A stretch of DNA of 64,000 nt from Candidatus Desulfosporosinus nitrosoreducens. GTDB lineage: Bacteria; Bacillota; Desulfitobacteriia; Desulfitobacteriales; Desulfitobacteriaceae. The stretch is taken from positions 1 through 64,000 of the forward strand of contig NZ_JAVHUW010000084.1 of the NCBI RefSeq assembly GCF_030954495.1, read 5' to 3'. Positions 16,663-25,345 of this stretch are shown one piece after another; within the stretch, counting starts at the first letter, position 1; each line of letters opens with the position of its first letter. Below the pieces are notes generated by a model. It was not told the origin of the DNA. It did not search any database and saw only the letters and a list, made by a program, of their open reading frames with translations. The position numbers were made by a program, and so were the translations under genes.

Positions 16663-16704
16663 CAGGCAAGCATTCCCCCGAAGATTGCGCTTAATCTTGA
16701 TCTG

Positions 16705-16732
16705 ACCAGGCCAATTCCGCCTGGTTTTATTT
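16705..16732 (+). terminator. Rho-independent terminator
   Basis: ACCAGGC, CAATTCC loop, GCCTGGT and TTTATTT. It closes the regulator/kinase/DedA-PAP2 transcript. Confidence 0.85.
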
Positions 16733-16747
16733 ATTTTAAATCCTTCG

Positions 16748-16777
16748 TTCATCTTGCTTTAATCCGGTTGTGTTAAA
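16748..16777 (+). promoter_or_regulatory. Shared envelope-regulon box upstream of the lipoprotein operon
   Basis: TTCATCTTGCTTTAATC (16748-16764) is identical to 10411-10427. TTCATC and TTAATC are 11 bp apart and TGTTAAA follows. It lies 112 bp before the lipoprotein gene. Confidence 0.5.
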
Positions 16778-16875
16778 TTGGGCTGGAAAAGAGATGATGC
16801 ACCTGATGACATTATTTCTAAGCCAGAAACGGCTGGACAATGGGAAACATTATTGAGAAGCAAGGAGGTACATAA

Positions 16876-17547
16876 ATGTCTAAAGCAATACCGTTGTTAA
16901 TTTTTGTCTCTATGATTTCGTCCACGGCGTTACTTGGTGGTTGCGGAACAAACAGTTCTCCTTCCACCAATACGCCCCCGCATATCACGTCTTCTTCAAA
17001 CAAAACCAGTACAACGCAGCAGCCTCAAACGATTGTTGGGACGGGCTCAAGTCCAGAAAAACCTGTGGTACCGGAAAAAAATCCAACGGGCGATATACCG
17101 GATACTCAAGCGTTTGTAACCTATACTTCTTCAGCAGATGGGTATGAACTTGTCGTGCCGGAAGGATGGGGACGCACGACCAAGGATCATGATGTCCTAT
17201 TTCAGGATAAATTAAATGGAGTGCAGGTTGCCCTTACCCAACAATCTTCCCAACCAACTGTCGCAAGTGTGGGTAACGATCAGGTGGCGGAGTTAAAGAA
17301 AACAGGAAGGGCTATCACTCTTAATAGTGTGAAGCAAGTTAATTTGCCAAGCGGTTCGGCGATTTTGATTAGCTATGACTCGAATTCAGACCCCGATCCG
17401 GTAACGGGTAAGCAGGTGCGGTTGGAGAACAGTCGTTATCTGTTTTATAAAAATGGAGAGCTGGCGGCTTTGACACTTTGGGCCCCACTGGGAGCTGATA
17501 ACGTGGATCAGTGGAATCGGATGTCTGCCAGCTTTAAATGGAGGTAA
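16876..17547 (+). CDS. Lipoprotein of unknown function, operon with ABC exporter
   Basis: 223 aa. A signal peptide ends in a lipobox (ALLGGC, Cys at about 23), followed by a Ser/Thr/Pro-rich linker (24-75) and a compact domain (about 77-223, YTSSADGYELVVPEGWGRT ... SRYLFYKNGELAALTLWAP) that resembles PsbP/DUF1795-like folds. AAGGAGG precedes the ATG. Its stop lies 2 bp before the next start and the following three genes overlap, so lipoprotein, two ATPases and a permease are made as a unit. It may be the substrate-contacting or accessory part of the exporter (inference). Confidence 0.85.
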   Translation: MSKAIPLLIFVSMISSTALLGGCGTNSSPSTNTPPHITSSSNKTSTTQQPQTIVGTGSSPEKPVVPEKNPTGDIPDTQAFVTYTSSADGYELVVPEGWGRTTKDHDVLFQDKLNGVQVALTQQSSQPTVASVGNDQVAELKKTGRAITLNSVKQVNLPSGSAILISYDSNSDPDPVTGKQVRLENSRYLFYKNGELAALTLWAPLGADNVDQWNRMSASFKWR

Positions 17548-17549
17548 CT

Positions 17550-18215
17550 ATGCGCGTTCTTGAAGCGTTTGATCTCTATCGTTTTTACCATACCGGAGAT
17601 GAGGAAACTTTGGCTTTGCGCGGAGTGAATTTCTATGTGGATTCAGGAGAAATTGTGGCCGTAATGGGACCTTCGGGAAGTGGAAAATCGACCTTATTGT
17701 CCTGTCTGGCCGGATTGGATGAACCGGACGGCGGATATGTGGAGCTGTTGGGCAAACGTTTTACGAGAAGACCGGAAGCAGAACGTGCAGCAATTCGTGC
17801 CCAAGAGATAGGAATCGTACTTCAGTCGGGAAATTTATTCAATCACCTGTCGGTGGAAGACAATATTCATTTGCAAATGCAATTCGGACATAAAGTAGAT
17901 GAACAACGTCTGACAATGCTGTTGAATTTGGTTGGTTTATATGAACGGCGGCAGGCTCGTCCGACCCGGATTTCAGGCGGGGAAACAGCTCGGGCTGCAC
18001 TTGCGGTGGCTCTTGCTAACGACCCCAAAGTACTCATGGCTGATGAACCGACCGGAGAAGTTGATGCAGGGACAGAAAAAAAGATTCTGGACCTGTTCGA
18101 AAGTTACCGAAAAAGTGGTGGTGCCGCCATCATAGCAACCCATAGTGAAGCCCTGGCAGCTCACGCTAATCGTATTCTCAGAGTGGTTGACGGGAGGATT
18201 GTTAAGTATGCCTGA
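17550..18215 (+). CDS. ABC transporter ATP-binding protein (LolD/MacB type), first of a pair
   Basis: 221 aa. Walker A GPSGSGKST, Q-loop VLQSGNLF, a signature of ISGGE form, Walker B VLMADEPTGEVD, and the switch His in ATHSEA. MacB/LolD-type ATPases pair with FtsX-type permeases. GGAGG lies in the end of the lipoprotein gene, and ATG 17550 is preferred over the ATG four codons earlier. It differs from the second ATPase, so the transporter may use an ATPase heterodimer. Confidence 0.9.
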   Translation: MRVLEAFDLYRFYHTGDEETLALRGVNFYVDSGEIVAVMGPSGSGKSTLLSCLAGLDEPDGGYVELLGKRFTRRPEAERAAIRAQEIGIVLQSGNLFNHLSVEDNIHLQMQFGHKVDEQRLTMLLNLVGLYERRQARPTRISGGETARAALAVALANDPKVLMADEPTGEVDAGTEKKILDLFESYRKSGGAAIIATHSEALAAHANRILRVVDGRIVKYA

Positions 18216-18873
18216 GCTACTCGTCGACGTGCAAAACGCCGGCAAGATTTATACACGTGGAGAAGTACAGGAGATCGCGTTGGTGTCGGCAACCTGTTCA
18301 GTAAAACCGGGGGATCAAATCGCCTTGGTCGGTCCCTCTGGCAGCGGTAAGTCCACTTTGCTGCATCTAATGGGAGGATTAGATCAACCCACCTCGGGCA
18401 CTATTTCCTGGCCAGGACTGGGGACTTGCGAAACCCTTCGTCCCCGGAAAATCAGTTTCATTTTTCAAATGCAGAGTTTACTGCCTCCCCTGACAGTGGT
18501 CGAAAATGTTGAACTGCCACTGCTTCTGGGGCATGTTGGAGTAACCAAAGCCCGAAAAACTGCTTTGGAAACTTTGAACAGAGTGAGACTAAATAACATT
18601 GCCAATAAGCTGCCCGAGGAGCTTTCCGGTGGTCAGGCCCAGCGAGTGGCGGTGGCTCGGGCTTTAGCCAGTCGGCCACAGCTCATTCTGGCAGACGAAC
18701 CTACAGGTCAACTGGACCATCCTACAGCTCAGCATTTGTTTGATGTGCTGCTTGATTCGCTGGAAGGACTTGATATAGCGTTGGTTGTGGCAACTCATGA
18801 TCAGGCCATAGCCGAGCGGATGAAAACGATCTGGCAGATGCATCATGGTGTCCTGGAGGGAGCGGTATGTTAA
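18208..18873 (+). CDS. ABC transporter ATP-binding protein (LolD/MacB type), second of a pair
   Basis: 221 aa. Walker A GPSGSGKST, Q-loop FQMQSLLPP, canonical signature LSGGQAQRVAVARAL, Walker B LILADEPTGQLD, His switch ATHDQA. The ATG at 18208 overlaps the upstream stop by 8 bp (the longer frame starting at 18145 lacks a ribosome site). Its own stop overlaps the permease start by 7 bp. It is the catalytically more canonical ATPase of the pair. Confidence 0.9.
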   Translation: MPELLVDVQNAGKIYTRGEVQEIALVSATCSVKPGDQIALVGPSGSGKSTLLHLMGGLDQPTSGTISWPGLGTCETLRPRKISFIFQMQSLLPPLTVVENVELPLLLGHVGVTKARKTALETLNRVRLNNIANKLPEELSGGQAQRVAVARALASRPQLILADEPTGQLDHPTAQHLFDVLLDSLEGLDIALVVATHDQAIAERMKTIWQMHHGVLEGAVC

Positions 18874-21521
18874 TGACATGGTTAAAAGGTATACTAACGT
18901 ATCGCTTGGGACGATTGATGGGAGCAATCACCGGTGTTGCCCTCACCGTCACACTACTGGCATCTCTGGGAGCCTTTATTGCTTCGGCCGGCGCTTCAAT
19001 GACCAAACGTGCCATCCAAGAGGTTCCCGTGGACTGGCAAATTCAACTTTCCCATCTTTCAGATGCTAATACGGTTAAAGAGGCGATCGGTAAGGTAACA
19101 CCCTACACGGCTTTAGAACAAGTGGGATATGCTGATATGAATGGGTTGATTGCCAATACCGGTGGGTCAGTTCAAACAACGGGACCAGGGAAAGTACTGG
19201 GTATTAGTACAAACTATTGGACAAAGTTTCCCTTAGAACTTCGGCAACTCATTGGGGCGGGACAGGGTGTGCTTGTTGCTCAGCAAACAGCAGCGAACCT
19301 GCATGTCAAGCCGGGTGATCGGGTGAAAATTGAAAGGGTGGGGTTACCCCCTTGTGAAGTGATGGTAGACGGTGTTGTGGATCTTCCCAACGCAGACTCC
19401 CTCTTTCAAGCCATTGGCTTGCCGCCCGGAGCAGCACCACAGGCTCCCCCGGATAATGTACTGATGCTCCCCGAAGCGCAGTGGCAACAAGTTTTTGGAC
19501 CACAAGCTGTGGTGCGGCCTGATTCAGTGCACACTCAATTCCATGTCCGGATCGGGCATGACCTACCAACTGATCCCACTGTCGCCCATCAATTTGTACA
19601 ACAGTTGGCGAACAATTTGGAGGTCCGGATTGCCGGCCGAGGAATAGTTGGAGATATTCTGGCAACCCGTTTAGGGAGTGTTCAGGCGGATGCCGCTTAT
19701 GGTAAAGTGCTCTTTTTGTTTTTGGGTTTGCCGGGTGCCATTCTGGCTGTTCTGCTTACCCTGGCAATTGCGGCGTCAGGAACTAATCGGCGACGTAAGG
19801 AACAAGCCTTGCTGCGGATTAGAGGAGCCTCAGTGCGGACAATATTAGGCTTGGAGGCTATCGAGGCTCTGATTGTGGCTATCGGAGGCGTGGTGATCGG
19901 GAATGTCTTGTTCCTGGGGGTTGAACGGACGTTCTTGCCGGGAAATGAGCTAATAGGTGGAAGCGCCATGTTTTGGACGATGAGTGCGTCCCTGATTGGC
20001 TTTATGTTAGCCATCACTGCCATGGTGTATCCTGCTTGGATACAGATACACCATTCCTCAGTTGTCTCTGCACAGACGACGGTAGGCCGAGGGAGCAAAG
20101 CCCTTTGGCAGCGAGTCTATCTGGACATTATTTTGCTGGTTATCTCTGGGGTTGAGTTTTGGCGAACGGCCAGTACTGGTTATCAGGTCGTTCTGGCACC
20201 GGAAGGAATAACTACAACTTCGGTGCATTTTGAAGCCTTTATCGCTCCATTGTGTCTTTGGATCGGTGCCGTTTTGCTTTCTACCCGCTTCCTGGAAGGG
20301 TGGCTGGTCAGAGGACGCAAACTGCTGGCCGGGATGCTCAACCCTATCGCCCATGACCTTTCCGGAGTGGTTTCTGCCTCATTATCCCGGCAGAGACTAT
20401 TGATTGTGCGTGGGATTATCCTGATCGCCTTAGCGTTATCCTTTGCAGTATCCACGGCGGTTTTCAATACGACGTATAACGCCCAGTCCCATGTTGATGC
20501 TGAATTGACGAACGGTTCCGATGTAACCGTCGCCGGCTTGACAACGTCCGCACCAAGCACCAAACTGAACGAATTAAAAGCCTTACCAGGGGTTGCCGCC
20601 ATACAGTCCATGCAGCATCGTCTGGTCTATGTGGGTAACGACTTACAGGATATGTATGGTATTGATCCGAAAGCTATCGGCAAAGTGACCAATATTGCTA
20701 ACGCCTACTTTGTCGGAGGAAACGCTCAGGGAACTTTATCAGACTTAGCCAAACAACCGGACGGTGTTTTGGTCTCAGAAGAGACGGCGAAGGATTACCA
20801 ACTTAACCTTGGTGACAAAATTAATCTTCGCCTTCAGAATGTTGAGGATCATCAGTATCATGTGGTACCGTTTCATTTTATCGGGATTGTCCGGGAATTT
20901 CCTACCGCACCGAAAGATTCTTTTTTGGTAGCGAATAAAAACTATATTGCTCAACAAACCGGATCAGATGCTGCAGAAATTGTGTTGATGCGGGCGACCG
21001 CTAATCCTGCGGCGCTTGCTTCGCGGGTACGAACCGCAGTTAGTTCATTGGCGGGTGCAAACGTAACTGATATTAATTCTACCCAACGAGCTATCAGCTC
21101 TGGTTTGACGGCGGTGGATCTACACGGACTTACGCGTTTGGAATTGGGACTTGCTATCTTGCTAGCCGCTGCCTCGACAGGTCTAATCCTGGCTCTTGGT
21201 TTAGCTGAACGTCGGCGTACTTTGGCTATCCTTGCTGCTCTGGGAGCTAAGAAGAGACAGCTTGGGGCATTTATTTGGAGTGAAGGTCTGGTTATTTTAA
21301 CGGGAGGCAGTATTTTAGGTGTCGTATTGGGCTTTGGGGTGGCCCAAATGTTGGTCAAGGTATTAACGGGGGTCTTTGATCCACCACCTGAAATTCTTTC
21401 TATACCATGGGGCTACCTTATAATATTGGCGGCAGCGGCAATGACATCTACGGTAATTGCAATTATCGGCACTAATCATATATTTCACCGTCCGGCAGTC
21501 GAGGAAATGCGCAACCTGTGA
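18867..21521 (+). CDS. FtsX-domain ABC permease, double-domain (LolCE/MacB-like)
   Basis: 884 aa. TM1 at about 16-38 and a large extracytoplasmic part, then an FtsX block at about 270-400 (ALLRIRGASVRTILGLEAIEA) and a second one at about 755-880 (LAERRRTLAILAALGAKKRQL). Helices between them at about 415-530 make a 10-TM-type layout. Such permeases act by mechanotransmission on periplasmic/exported substrates. GAGGGAG precedes the ATG. It is the last gene of a four-gene overlapping operon and a bidirectional terminator follows. The substrate is not deducible; lipoprotein or peptide release is the family precedent. Confidence 0.88.
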   Translation: MLMTWLKGILTYRLGRLMGAITGVALTVTLLASLGAFIASAGASMTKRAIQEVPVDWQIQLSHLSDANTVKEAIGKVTPYTALEQVGYADMNGLIANTGGSVQTTGPGKVLGISTNYWTKFPLELRQLIGAGQGVLVAQQTAANLHVKPGDRVKIERVGLPPCEVMVDGVVDLPNADSLFQAIGLPPGAAPQAPPDNVLMLPEAQWQQVFGPQAVVRPDSVHTQFHVRIGHDLPTDPTVAHQFVQQLANNLEVRIAGRGIVGDILATRLGSVQADAAYGKVLFLFLGLPGAILAVLLTLAIAASGTNRRRKEQALLRIRGASVRTILGLEAIEALIVAIGGVVIGNVLFLGVERTFLPGNELIGGSAMFWTMSASLIGFMLAITAMVYPAWIQIHHSSVVSAQTTVGRGSKALWQRVYLDIILLVISGVEFWRTASTGYQVVLAPEGITTTSVHFEAFIAPLCLWIGAVLLSTRFLEGWLVRGRKLLAGMLNPIAHDLSGVVSASLSRQRLLIVRGIILIALALSFAVSTAVFNTTYNAQSHVDAELTNGSDVTVAGLTTSAPSTKLNELKALPGVAAIQSMQHRLVYVGNDLQDMYGIDPKAIGKVTNIANAYFVGGNAQGTLSDLAKQPDGVLVSEETAKDYQLNLGDKINLRLQNVEDHQYHVVPFHFIGIVREFPTAPKDSFLVANKNYIAQQTGSDAAEIVLMRATANPAALASRVRTAVSSLAGANVTDINSTQRAISSGLTAVDLHGLTRLELGLAILLAAASTGLILALGLAERRRTLAILAALGAKKRQLGAFIWSEGLVILTGGSILGVVLGFGVAQMLVKVLTGVFDPPPEILSIPWGYLIILAAAAMTSTVIAIIGTNHIFHRPAVEEMRNL

Positions 21522-21534
21522 AACTGACAAAAGC

Positions 21535-21576
21535 AAAACCTACAGCTAGGGATCAATAAGTTTAGCTGTAGGTTTT
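21535..21576. terminator. Bidirectional terminator
   Basis: Perfect 14-bp arms AAAACCTACAGCTA (21535-21548) and TAGCTGTAGGTTTT (21563-21576), followed by GTTTTATTT, between convergent genes. Confidence 0.9.
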
Positions 21577-21579
21577 GTT

Positions 21580-22347
21580 TTATTTCTCAAGCGGGATCTC
21601 ATCTCTTCGCGTTTTAGTCAAATAGATGACAATACTCAAAATTATAGCGAGGAATATCGTACTCGTTCTTACCGTACCTAAATTAATTCCGCCCTGATTG
21701 CCAGGCTGTGACAGGTAGTCACCGAGTGAGGCCCCTAGCGGACGGGTCAAGATATAGGCGATCCAGAAGGAGAATACAGAATTTAGCTTTAACATGTAAT
21801 AGGCGAGGGTTACCATTCCAATTAGAGCAGCAAATAAGAGCGCTGACTTCCAGTAACCTAAACTGAAGTACTCTGCTATAAGATCACCGGCTGCTGTACC
21901 CAGGGCAAATGTAAAGAGGATTGCCAACCAGTAGAATGCTTCACGCCTGACCGTGAAAATGGAGTGAACAGACAGTGTTTTTTCCCTCATATACCAAGCT
22001 GCGAAGGTCACCAACAAAGCGAATGTGAAGATAATGGAGGTTGTCTTCAGAGAAACCCCAAAATTGTCTGTTAGGTTGTCGGTGATCAGCGTGCCGACAA
22101 CGCTAATCAAGACTACGGCAAGCCAATAGATCTTTGGCTCGTACTTTTTTGACCGGAATTGAAAGAACAGGGTGATGAGCAGGAGACCACTCATGACAAA
22201 GGTCGTGACAGTCAGACCTAAGTTCAATTTTACGCTGAGGAAGTCCGCGGCAGTCTCGCCTACGGTTGTTGCCATGATTTTTATGATCCAGAACATGAGC
22301 GTTATTGCTGGGACCTTGCACAATATCTCCCGGGATGGTGTTTTCAT
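21580..22347 (-). CDS. DUF347-repeat integral membrane protein (COG4705-like)
   Basis: 255 aa, about eight membrane helices. Four copies of the DUF347 repeat are readable, each with a Gly/Asp signature: KIMATTVGETAADFLS, GTLITDNLTDNFG, LGTAAGDLIAEYF and RPLGASLGDYLSQ. Function is unknown; some relatives have been tied to metal resistance. AGGAGG lies 8 nt before the ATG on the minus strand. Upstream on the minus strand are 11-bp-phased CTTTAA/TTAATC boxes (22492-22519). Convergent with the FtsX operon. Confidence 0.85.
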   Translation of the reverse strand: MKTPSREILCKVPAITLMFWIIKIMATTVGETAADFLSVKLNLGLTVTTFVMSGLLLITLFFQFRSKKYEPKIYWLAVVLISVVGTLITDNLTDNFGVSLKTTSIIFTFALLVTFAAWYMREKTLSVHSIFTVRREAFYWLAILFTFALGTAAGDLIAEYFSLGYWKSALLFAALIGMVTLAYYMLKLNSVFSFWIAYILTRPLGASLGDYLSQPGNQGGINLGTVRTSTIFLAIILSIVIYLTKTRRDEIPLEK

Positions 22348-22491
22348 TTTGAATCCTCCTGGTTTTTTAATAGATATACAATAACCGGGTTTAAAAAATC
22401 ACTCTATACATCCAATTAAAAGCTTAATACACCTCCACTACATCAACTTAATTTGACTAAATGATTATCTTATTCTATCTTTCCCCAATAA

Positions 22492-22519
22492 GATTAAAGG
22501 AAAATAAAAATAGCCTTAA
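22492..22519 (-). promoter_or_regulatory. TTAATC-like boxes, 22-bp phase, before the DUF347 gene
   Basis: On the minus strand, TTAAGG (22514-22519) and TTAATC (22492-22497) are 22 bp apart, two helical turns, with a weaker TTTATT between them. Comparable to the boxes at 10411, 12847, 16748 and 27672. The rest of 22348-22620 has no gene. Confidence 0.4.
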
Positions 22520-22620
22520 AGAATTATTAAGATATAGAAATTAAAAATGTCATAAAGGGTTCGTAATTTTTTAGATGAAGATAGAAATTAAACTTGTGAG
22601 GCACATCGAGCTTGGAAAAA

Positions 22621-22659
22621 AGATAACGCCGCTTAGGACTGACCTAAGCGGCGTTATCT
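22621..22659 (-). terminator. Strong terminator (mainly minus strand)
   Basis: Perfect 17-bp stem (22621-22637 with 22643-22659) and a 5-nt loop. On the minus strand it is followed by six T, closing the BcrA-type operon. The + side has a shorter T run. Confidence 0.88.
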
Positions 22660-22731
22660 TTTAAGCAGTTTTCTATTTCTTTGTCCGTGATAACCTTTAA
22701 ACCTGGATTTTTAAAATACTAACTCAAGGAG

Positions 22732-23472
22732 TTATACTTCTTTTCTATCAAATAAGTAATATCCGGCTGTAAAGAAAATAATACCATAAGATAAAATGAG
22801 TAAAAGTAAGTTTAGTTCTCTTATAAGGTTTGAACTCGAAAGCCATAACGAGGACCAATTTAGATAGGTAGTAAAAATATTGTTATTTAATAATGTGTTA
22901 AATAATGACAACCCCTTTATGCCAATAAATATGAAGATACAGCTGATTAAAGCCGTACTGCCGCTCCGGAAAAATTGGGTAATAAAAGCGGCGAAAATAA
23001 TTAAAATGAATGCCGGAATAATGTCGGCTAAGTAGCCGAATACAACACTTGAAATGTTTGTTATATTTATATTCAAAATAAAGGCAGACAGCATAGAAAC
23101 AAGGAAAATAAGGAAAAAATTTAAAATGACATAAATACTGATTGCTATTATTTTGGAAATGTAAATTTTGAATCGACTTATAGGCATAGTCAGAACGAGC
23201 TTTAAAGTCTTATCTGCTATTTCGTTTGAAAATAAATCTGAGGCTGCCATAAAAACAAATAGGGGCAGAAAAGTATTAGTAAATATGGCTAAAAGCATCA
23301 GAGGATAACTTATGGAATTGATTGCCATAAAAATAAGCTTGGCTTGAATATTTGATATAAAAAGGGCTGTTAAAAAGCTTAAAATAGCCATGATGATTAG
23401 AAATACAGAGGTCTTCTTCTTTAAGAATAATTTTCGAACTTCGTTTATGACATTGGCGCTTAGGCTATTCAT
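22732..23472 (-). CDS. ABC-2 type exporter permease
   Basis: 246 aa, six membrane helices (about 18-40, 55-80, 100-128, 140-165, 172-195, 220-240). It starts with the family pattern of a cytoplasmic helix (NVINEVRKLFLKKKTSVFLI) and has an ATPase-contacting loop, LKLVLTMPISRFKIYISKI. Typical of BcrB/NatB-like exporter subunits. The first codons overlap the ATPase gene by 8 bp, so the pair is co-translated. AT-richer than the FtsX operon. Confidence 0.88.
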   Translation of the reverse strand: MNSLSANVINEVRKLFLKKKTSVFLIIMAILSFLTALFISNIQAKLIFMAINSISYPLMLLAIFTNTFLPLFVFMAASDLFSNEIADKTLKLVLTMPISRFKIYISKIIAISIYVILNFFLIFLVSMLSAFILNINITNISSVVFGYLADIIPAFILIIFAAFITQFFRSGSTALISCIFIFIGIKGLSLFNTLLNNNIFTTYLNWSSLWLSSSNLIRELNLLLLILSYGIIFFTAGYYLFDRKEV

Positions 23473-24196
23473 TAGAACTTTCCCCCTTCACCTGGTTCAT
23501 ATAGAAGTCCTCTAAAGAATTAAATTTTTCTTTAATGCTCCCTATTGGTATGCCGCTGTTGACAAGCTGTCCCTCGTGAATGATAGCAACTTTATTACAC
23601 ATTAGTTCAACTTCGTGAACTAAATGACTCGAAATAAAGAACGTCATTTTCCTTTTCGCCGCAAGTTCTTTAATCAGATTGCGCATTTGGACAGTACCTT
23701 CAATATCTAAGCCATTAGCGGGTTCATCTAAAATTACCAACTCTGGATTCGGAAGCAACGCCTTAGCAAGAGCCAGTCTCTGTTTCATTCCCAGGGAAAA
23801 TTTATTAGCTTTCTCTTTCTTAAACTTCGTTAAGTTGACCAATTCTAATATGTTATCAATATCGTTTTCATTAATATTTTTATGAAATCGAGATACAAAC
23901 TTTAGGTTTTCGTAGGCACTCATATACTCATAAACATCAGCTGTTTCGATGATACAACCGACATTTCGAATCGCGCTTTCAAACTGGGAGTTTAAATTGT
24001 AGCCTAATATTTTTACGGTTCCCTTTTGGATTGCGTTTAAGCCTGTAATTCCTTTCATTACCGTGGTTTTGCCTGCCCCATTAGGACCTAAGAAGCCGAA
24101 AATATCTCCCTTACAAACGTCAAAGGTAATATCCTTTACTCCTCGCCCGTTTTTATAAATCTTAGTAAGCCCGGCTACTTCTAAAACATTTTCCAT
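23465..24196 (-). CDS. ABC exporter ATP-binding protein, BcrA type
   Basis: 243 aa. Walker A GPNGAGKTT, Q-loop region GCIIETADVYEYMS, signature FSLGMKQRLALAKAL, Walker B LVILDEPANGLDIEG, His switch SSHLVHEVE. The LGMKQRL signature and 'DVYEYMSAYENL' are typical of bacitracin/lantibiotic-immunity ATPases (BcrA/NatA/SpaF group). An upstream in-frame GTG (24205) lacks a ribosome site; GGGTGA fits ATG 24196. With its permease it probably exports a peptide antibiotic or supports envelope protection, consistent with the BcrC-like phosphatase at 9.6 kb. Confidence 0.88.
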   Translation of the reverse strand: MENVLEVAGLTKIYKNGRGVKDITFDVCKGDIFGFLGPNGAGKTTVMKGITGLNAIQKGTVKILGYNLNSQFESAIRNVGCIIETADVYEYMSAYENLKFVSRFHKNINENDIDNILELVNLTKFKKEKANKFSLGMKQRLALAKALLPNPELVILDEPANGLDIEGTVQMRNLIKELAAKRKMTFFISSHLVHEVELMCNKVAIIHEGQLVNSGIPIGSIKEKFNSLEDFYMNQVKGESSNE

Positions 24197-24223
24197 TTGT
24201 TTCACCCATTTTTGTTTATTTAG

Positions 24224-24257
24224 CAGAAAATGAGCAAATAGAATTGCTCATTTTCTG
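24224..24257. repeat. Perfect 14-bp inverted repeat before the BcrA-type gene
   Basis: CAGAAAATGAGCAA (24224-24237) and TTGCTCATTTTCTG (24244-24257) with a 6-nt loop and no T run in either direction. Between the frameshifted exported-protein gene and the exporter. Operator, attenuator stem or mRNA-processing hairpin. Confidence 0.6.
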
Positions 24258-24304
24258 TCATTCCGTTGGTATCTAAAGTTAAGCTAATCTAGTTATCCTG
24301 AGTA

Positions 24305-24844
24305 TCAGTTTCCCTCTGTATGGGAGGCCAGCGTTTTTACCTGTTTTCCTGTTAAGTCAATTTTATCCGGAGTTGTGCTATTTATATTGGACAGATTTAA
24401 ATCGAGATTAAATGTCAGTTGATGCTGAGTTCCCTGAGCATCTTTCCCCGAAACTACGATAGTTGCAGTCTGGCTTGTAAGGATGTCATCTTTATTGATA
24501 GTGCCTGTTGAAGTAACACTTATAACTTTGATATCGCTCTGAAGCTGGGGAATAACGTCTTTTAAGTCTTTAATATTGTTCTTATCAGTGTTGTCGTTAT
24601 GGTAAGAACCCCTGTGATTCTCTGCCGTAAAAGCTAGGGATGTTAAGGCGTTGACGAGTGGTGTTACGTCATTTTCACCGATATTGATAGTGACGGTTTT
24701 TGTTCCGTCCGTGCTGTCGGTTGTATTCACGTTACTTTGCATGCTTCCTGCCAAGGTATCAACGACAACTTCCATACTCTTTTCAACAACGGGATTTTGG
24801 GTTTCTTTTATAGCATTAGAATTTTTATGACTGTCATCTCTCAC
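24305..24844 (-). CDS. Exported protein, C-terminal part of a frameshifted gene
   Basis: 179 codons from a GTG that overlaps the last base of the preceding stop (TAGTG). There is no ribosome binding site of its own. The same frame is open upstream as far as the A7 run at 24877-24883 and reads ITKSSNSDQYLV there, which continues smoothly from the N-terminal part (...YEQDGKK). So 24305-25188 was, or functionally still is, one gene of about 294 aa. This part is Thr/Asn/Asp-rich with alternating beta-type segments (TKTVTINIGENDV; TATIVVSGKDAQG). No named family recognised. It precedes the BcrA-type exporter genes on the same strand. Confidence 0.65.
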   Translation of the reverse strand: MRDDSHKNSNAIKETQNPVVEKSMEVVVDTLAGSMQSNVNTTDSTDGTKTVTINIGENDVTPLVNALTSLAFTAENHRGSYHNDNTDKNNIKDLKDVIPQLQSDIKVISVTSTGTINKDDILTSQTATIVVSGKDAQGTQHQLTFNLDLNLSNINSTTPDKIDLTGKQVKTLASHTEGN

Positions 24845-25188
24845 TAAGTATTGGTCACTGTTGCTGCTTTTAGTGATTTTTTTCCGTCCTGTTCATAGCT
24901 ATTGTAGGTCTGCGTATTATCACCTGATTTTATTGTCGTTACATTACTCATAGCATTGGAACTTTCATTAAGTTTTTCATTTAAACTAACGTTAACCAAG
25001 CTGCTGCCATTATCAGAAATGGCAGCTTTTAAATCAATCGTTTCATTCTGCAGATTTTTGGTATCTTTTACAGCGTTTTTGTATGTTTCATATCCGGATA
25101 ATTGAGAAGCATTAGCAAAAACAGCTCCAAAGAGAAGAGATCCCCCAATAGCCAGACTCGTAGCCATTGCAATAGTTTTTTTATTCAT
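24844..25188 (-). CDS. Exported protein, N-terminal part of a frameshifted gene
   Basis: 114 aa. A classical Sec signal peptide (MNKKTIAMATSLAIGGSLLF, cleavage probably after FANA at 27) is followed by a domain with YETYKNAVKDTKNLQNETID, the kind of repeat seen in secreted DUF-type proteins of Clostridia. The frame ends 10 codons after GGAAAAAAA at 24877-24885. A -1 shift there gives an uninterrupted longer protein. The cause could be a point deletion (pseudogene), an assembly error, or programmed/transcriptional slippage on the A run. GAGGTAAAAAA-type sequence precedes the ATG. Confidence 0.7.
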   Translation of the reverse strand: MNKKTIAMATSLAIGGSLLFGAVFANASQLSGYETYKNAVKDTKNLQNETIDLKAAISDNGSSLVNVSLNEKLNESSNAMSNVTTIKSGDNTQTYNSYEQDGKKSLKAATVTNT

Positions 25189-25345
25189 TTTTTTACCTCA
25201 GTTCTCCTGAATTTTAAATCTAAGTCATTTTTCAAACAATGATTGACATTTTAAGTAAAGCCAAAGAAGTAAATCTTAATGCTTTCTCCAAGAAAGCTGA
25301 AACGAGATCTGTTTTAATTTACCATAGTATACTAACTCTTGGACA

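Noticed and set aside
18845..20354. Several 60-140-codon frames inside the FtsX permease gene on both strands
   Set aside because: All lie within the 884-aa permease frame, which has domain signatures; typical shadow frames of GC-richer coding DNA.
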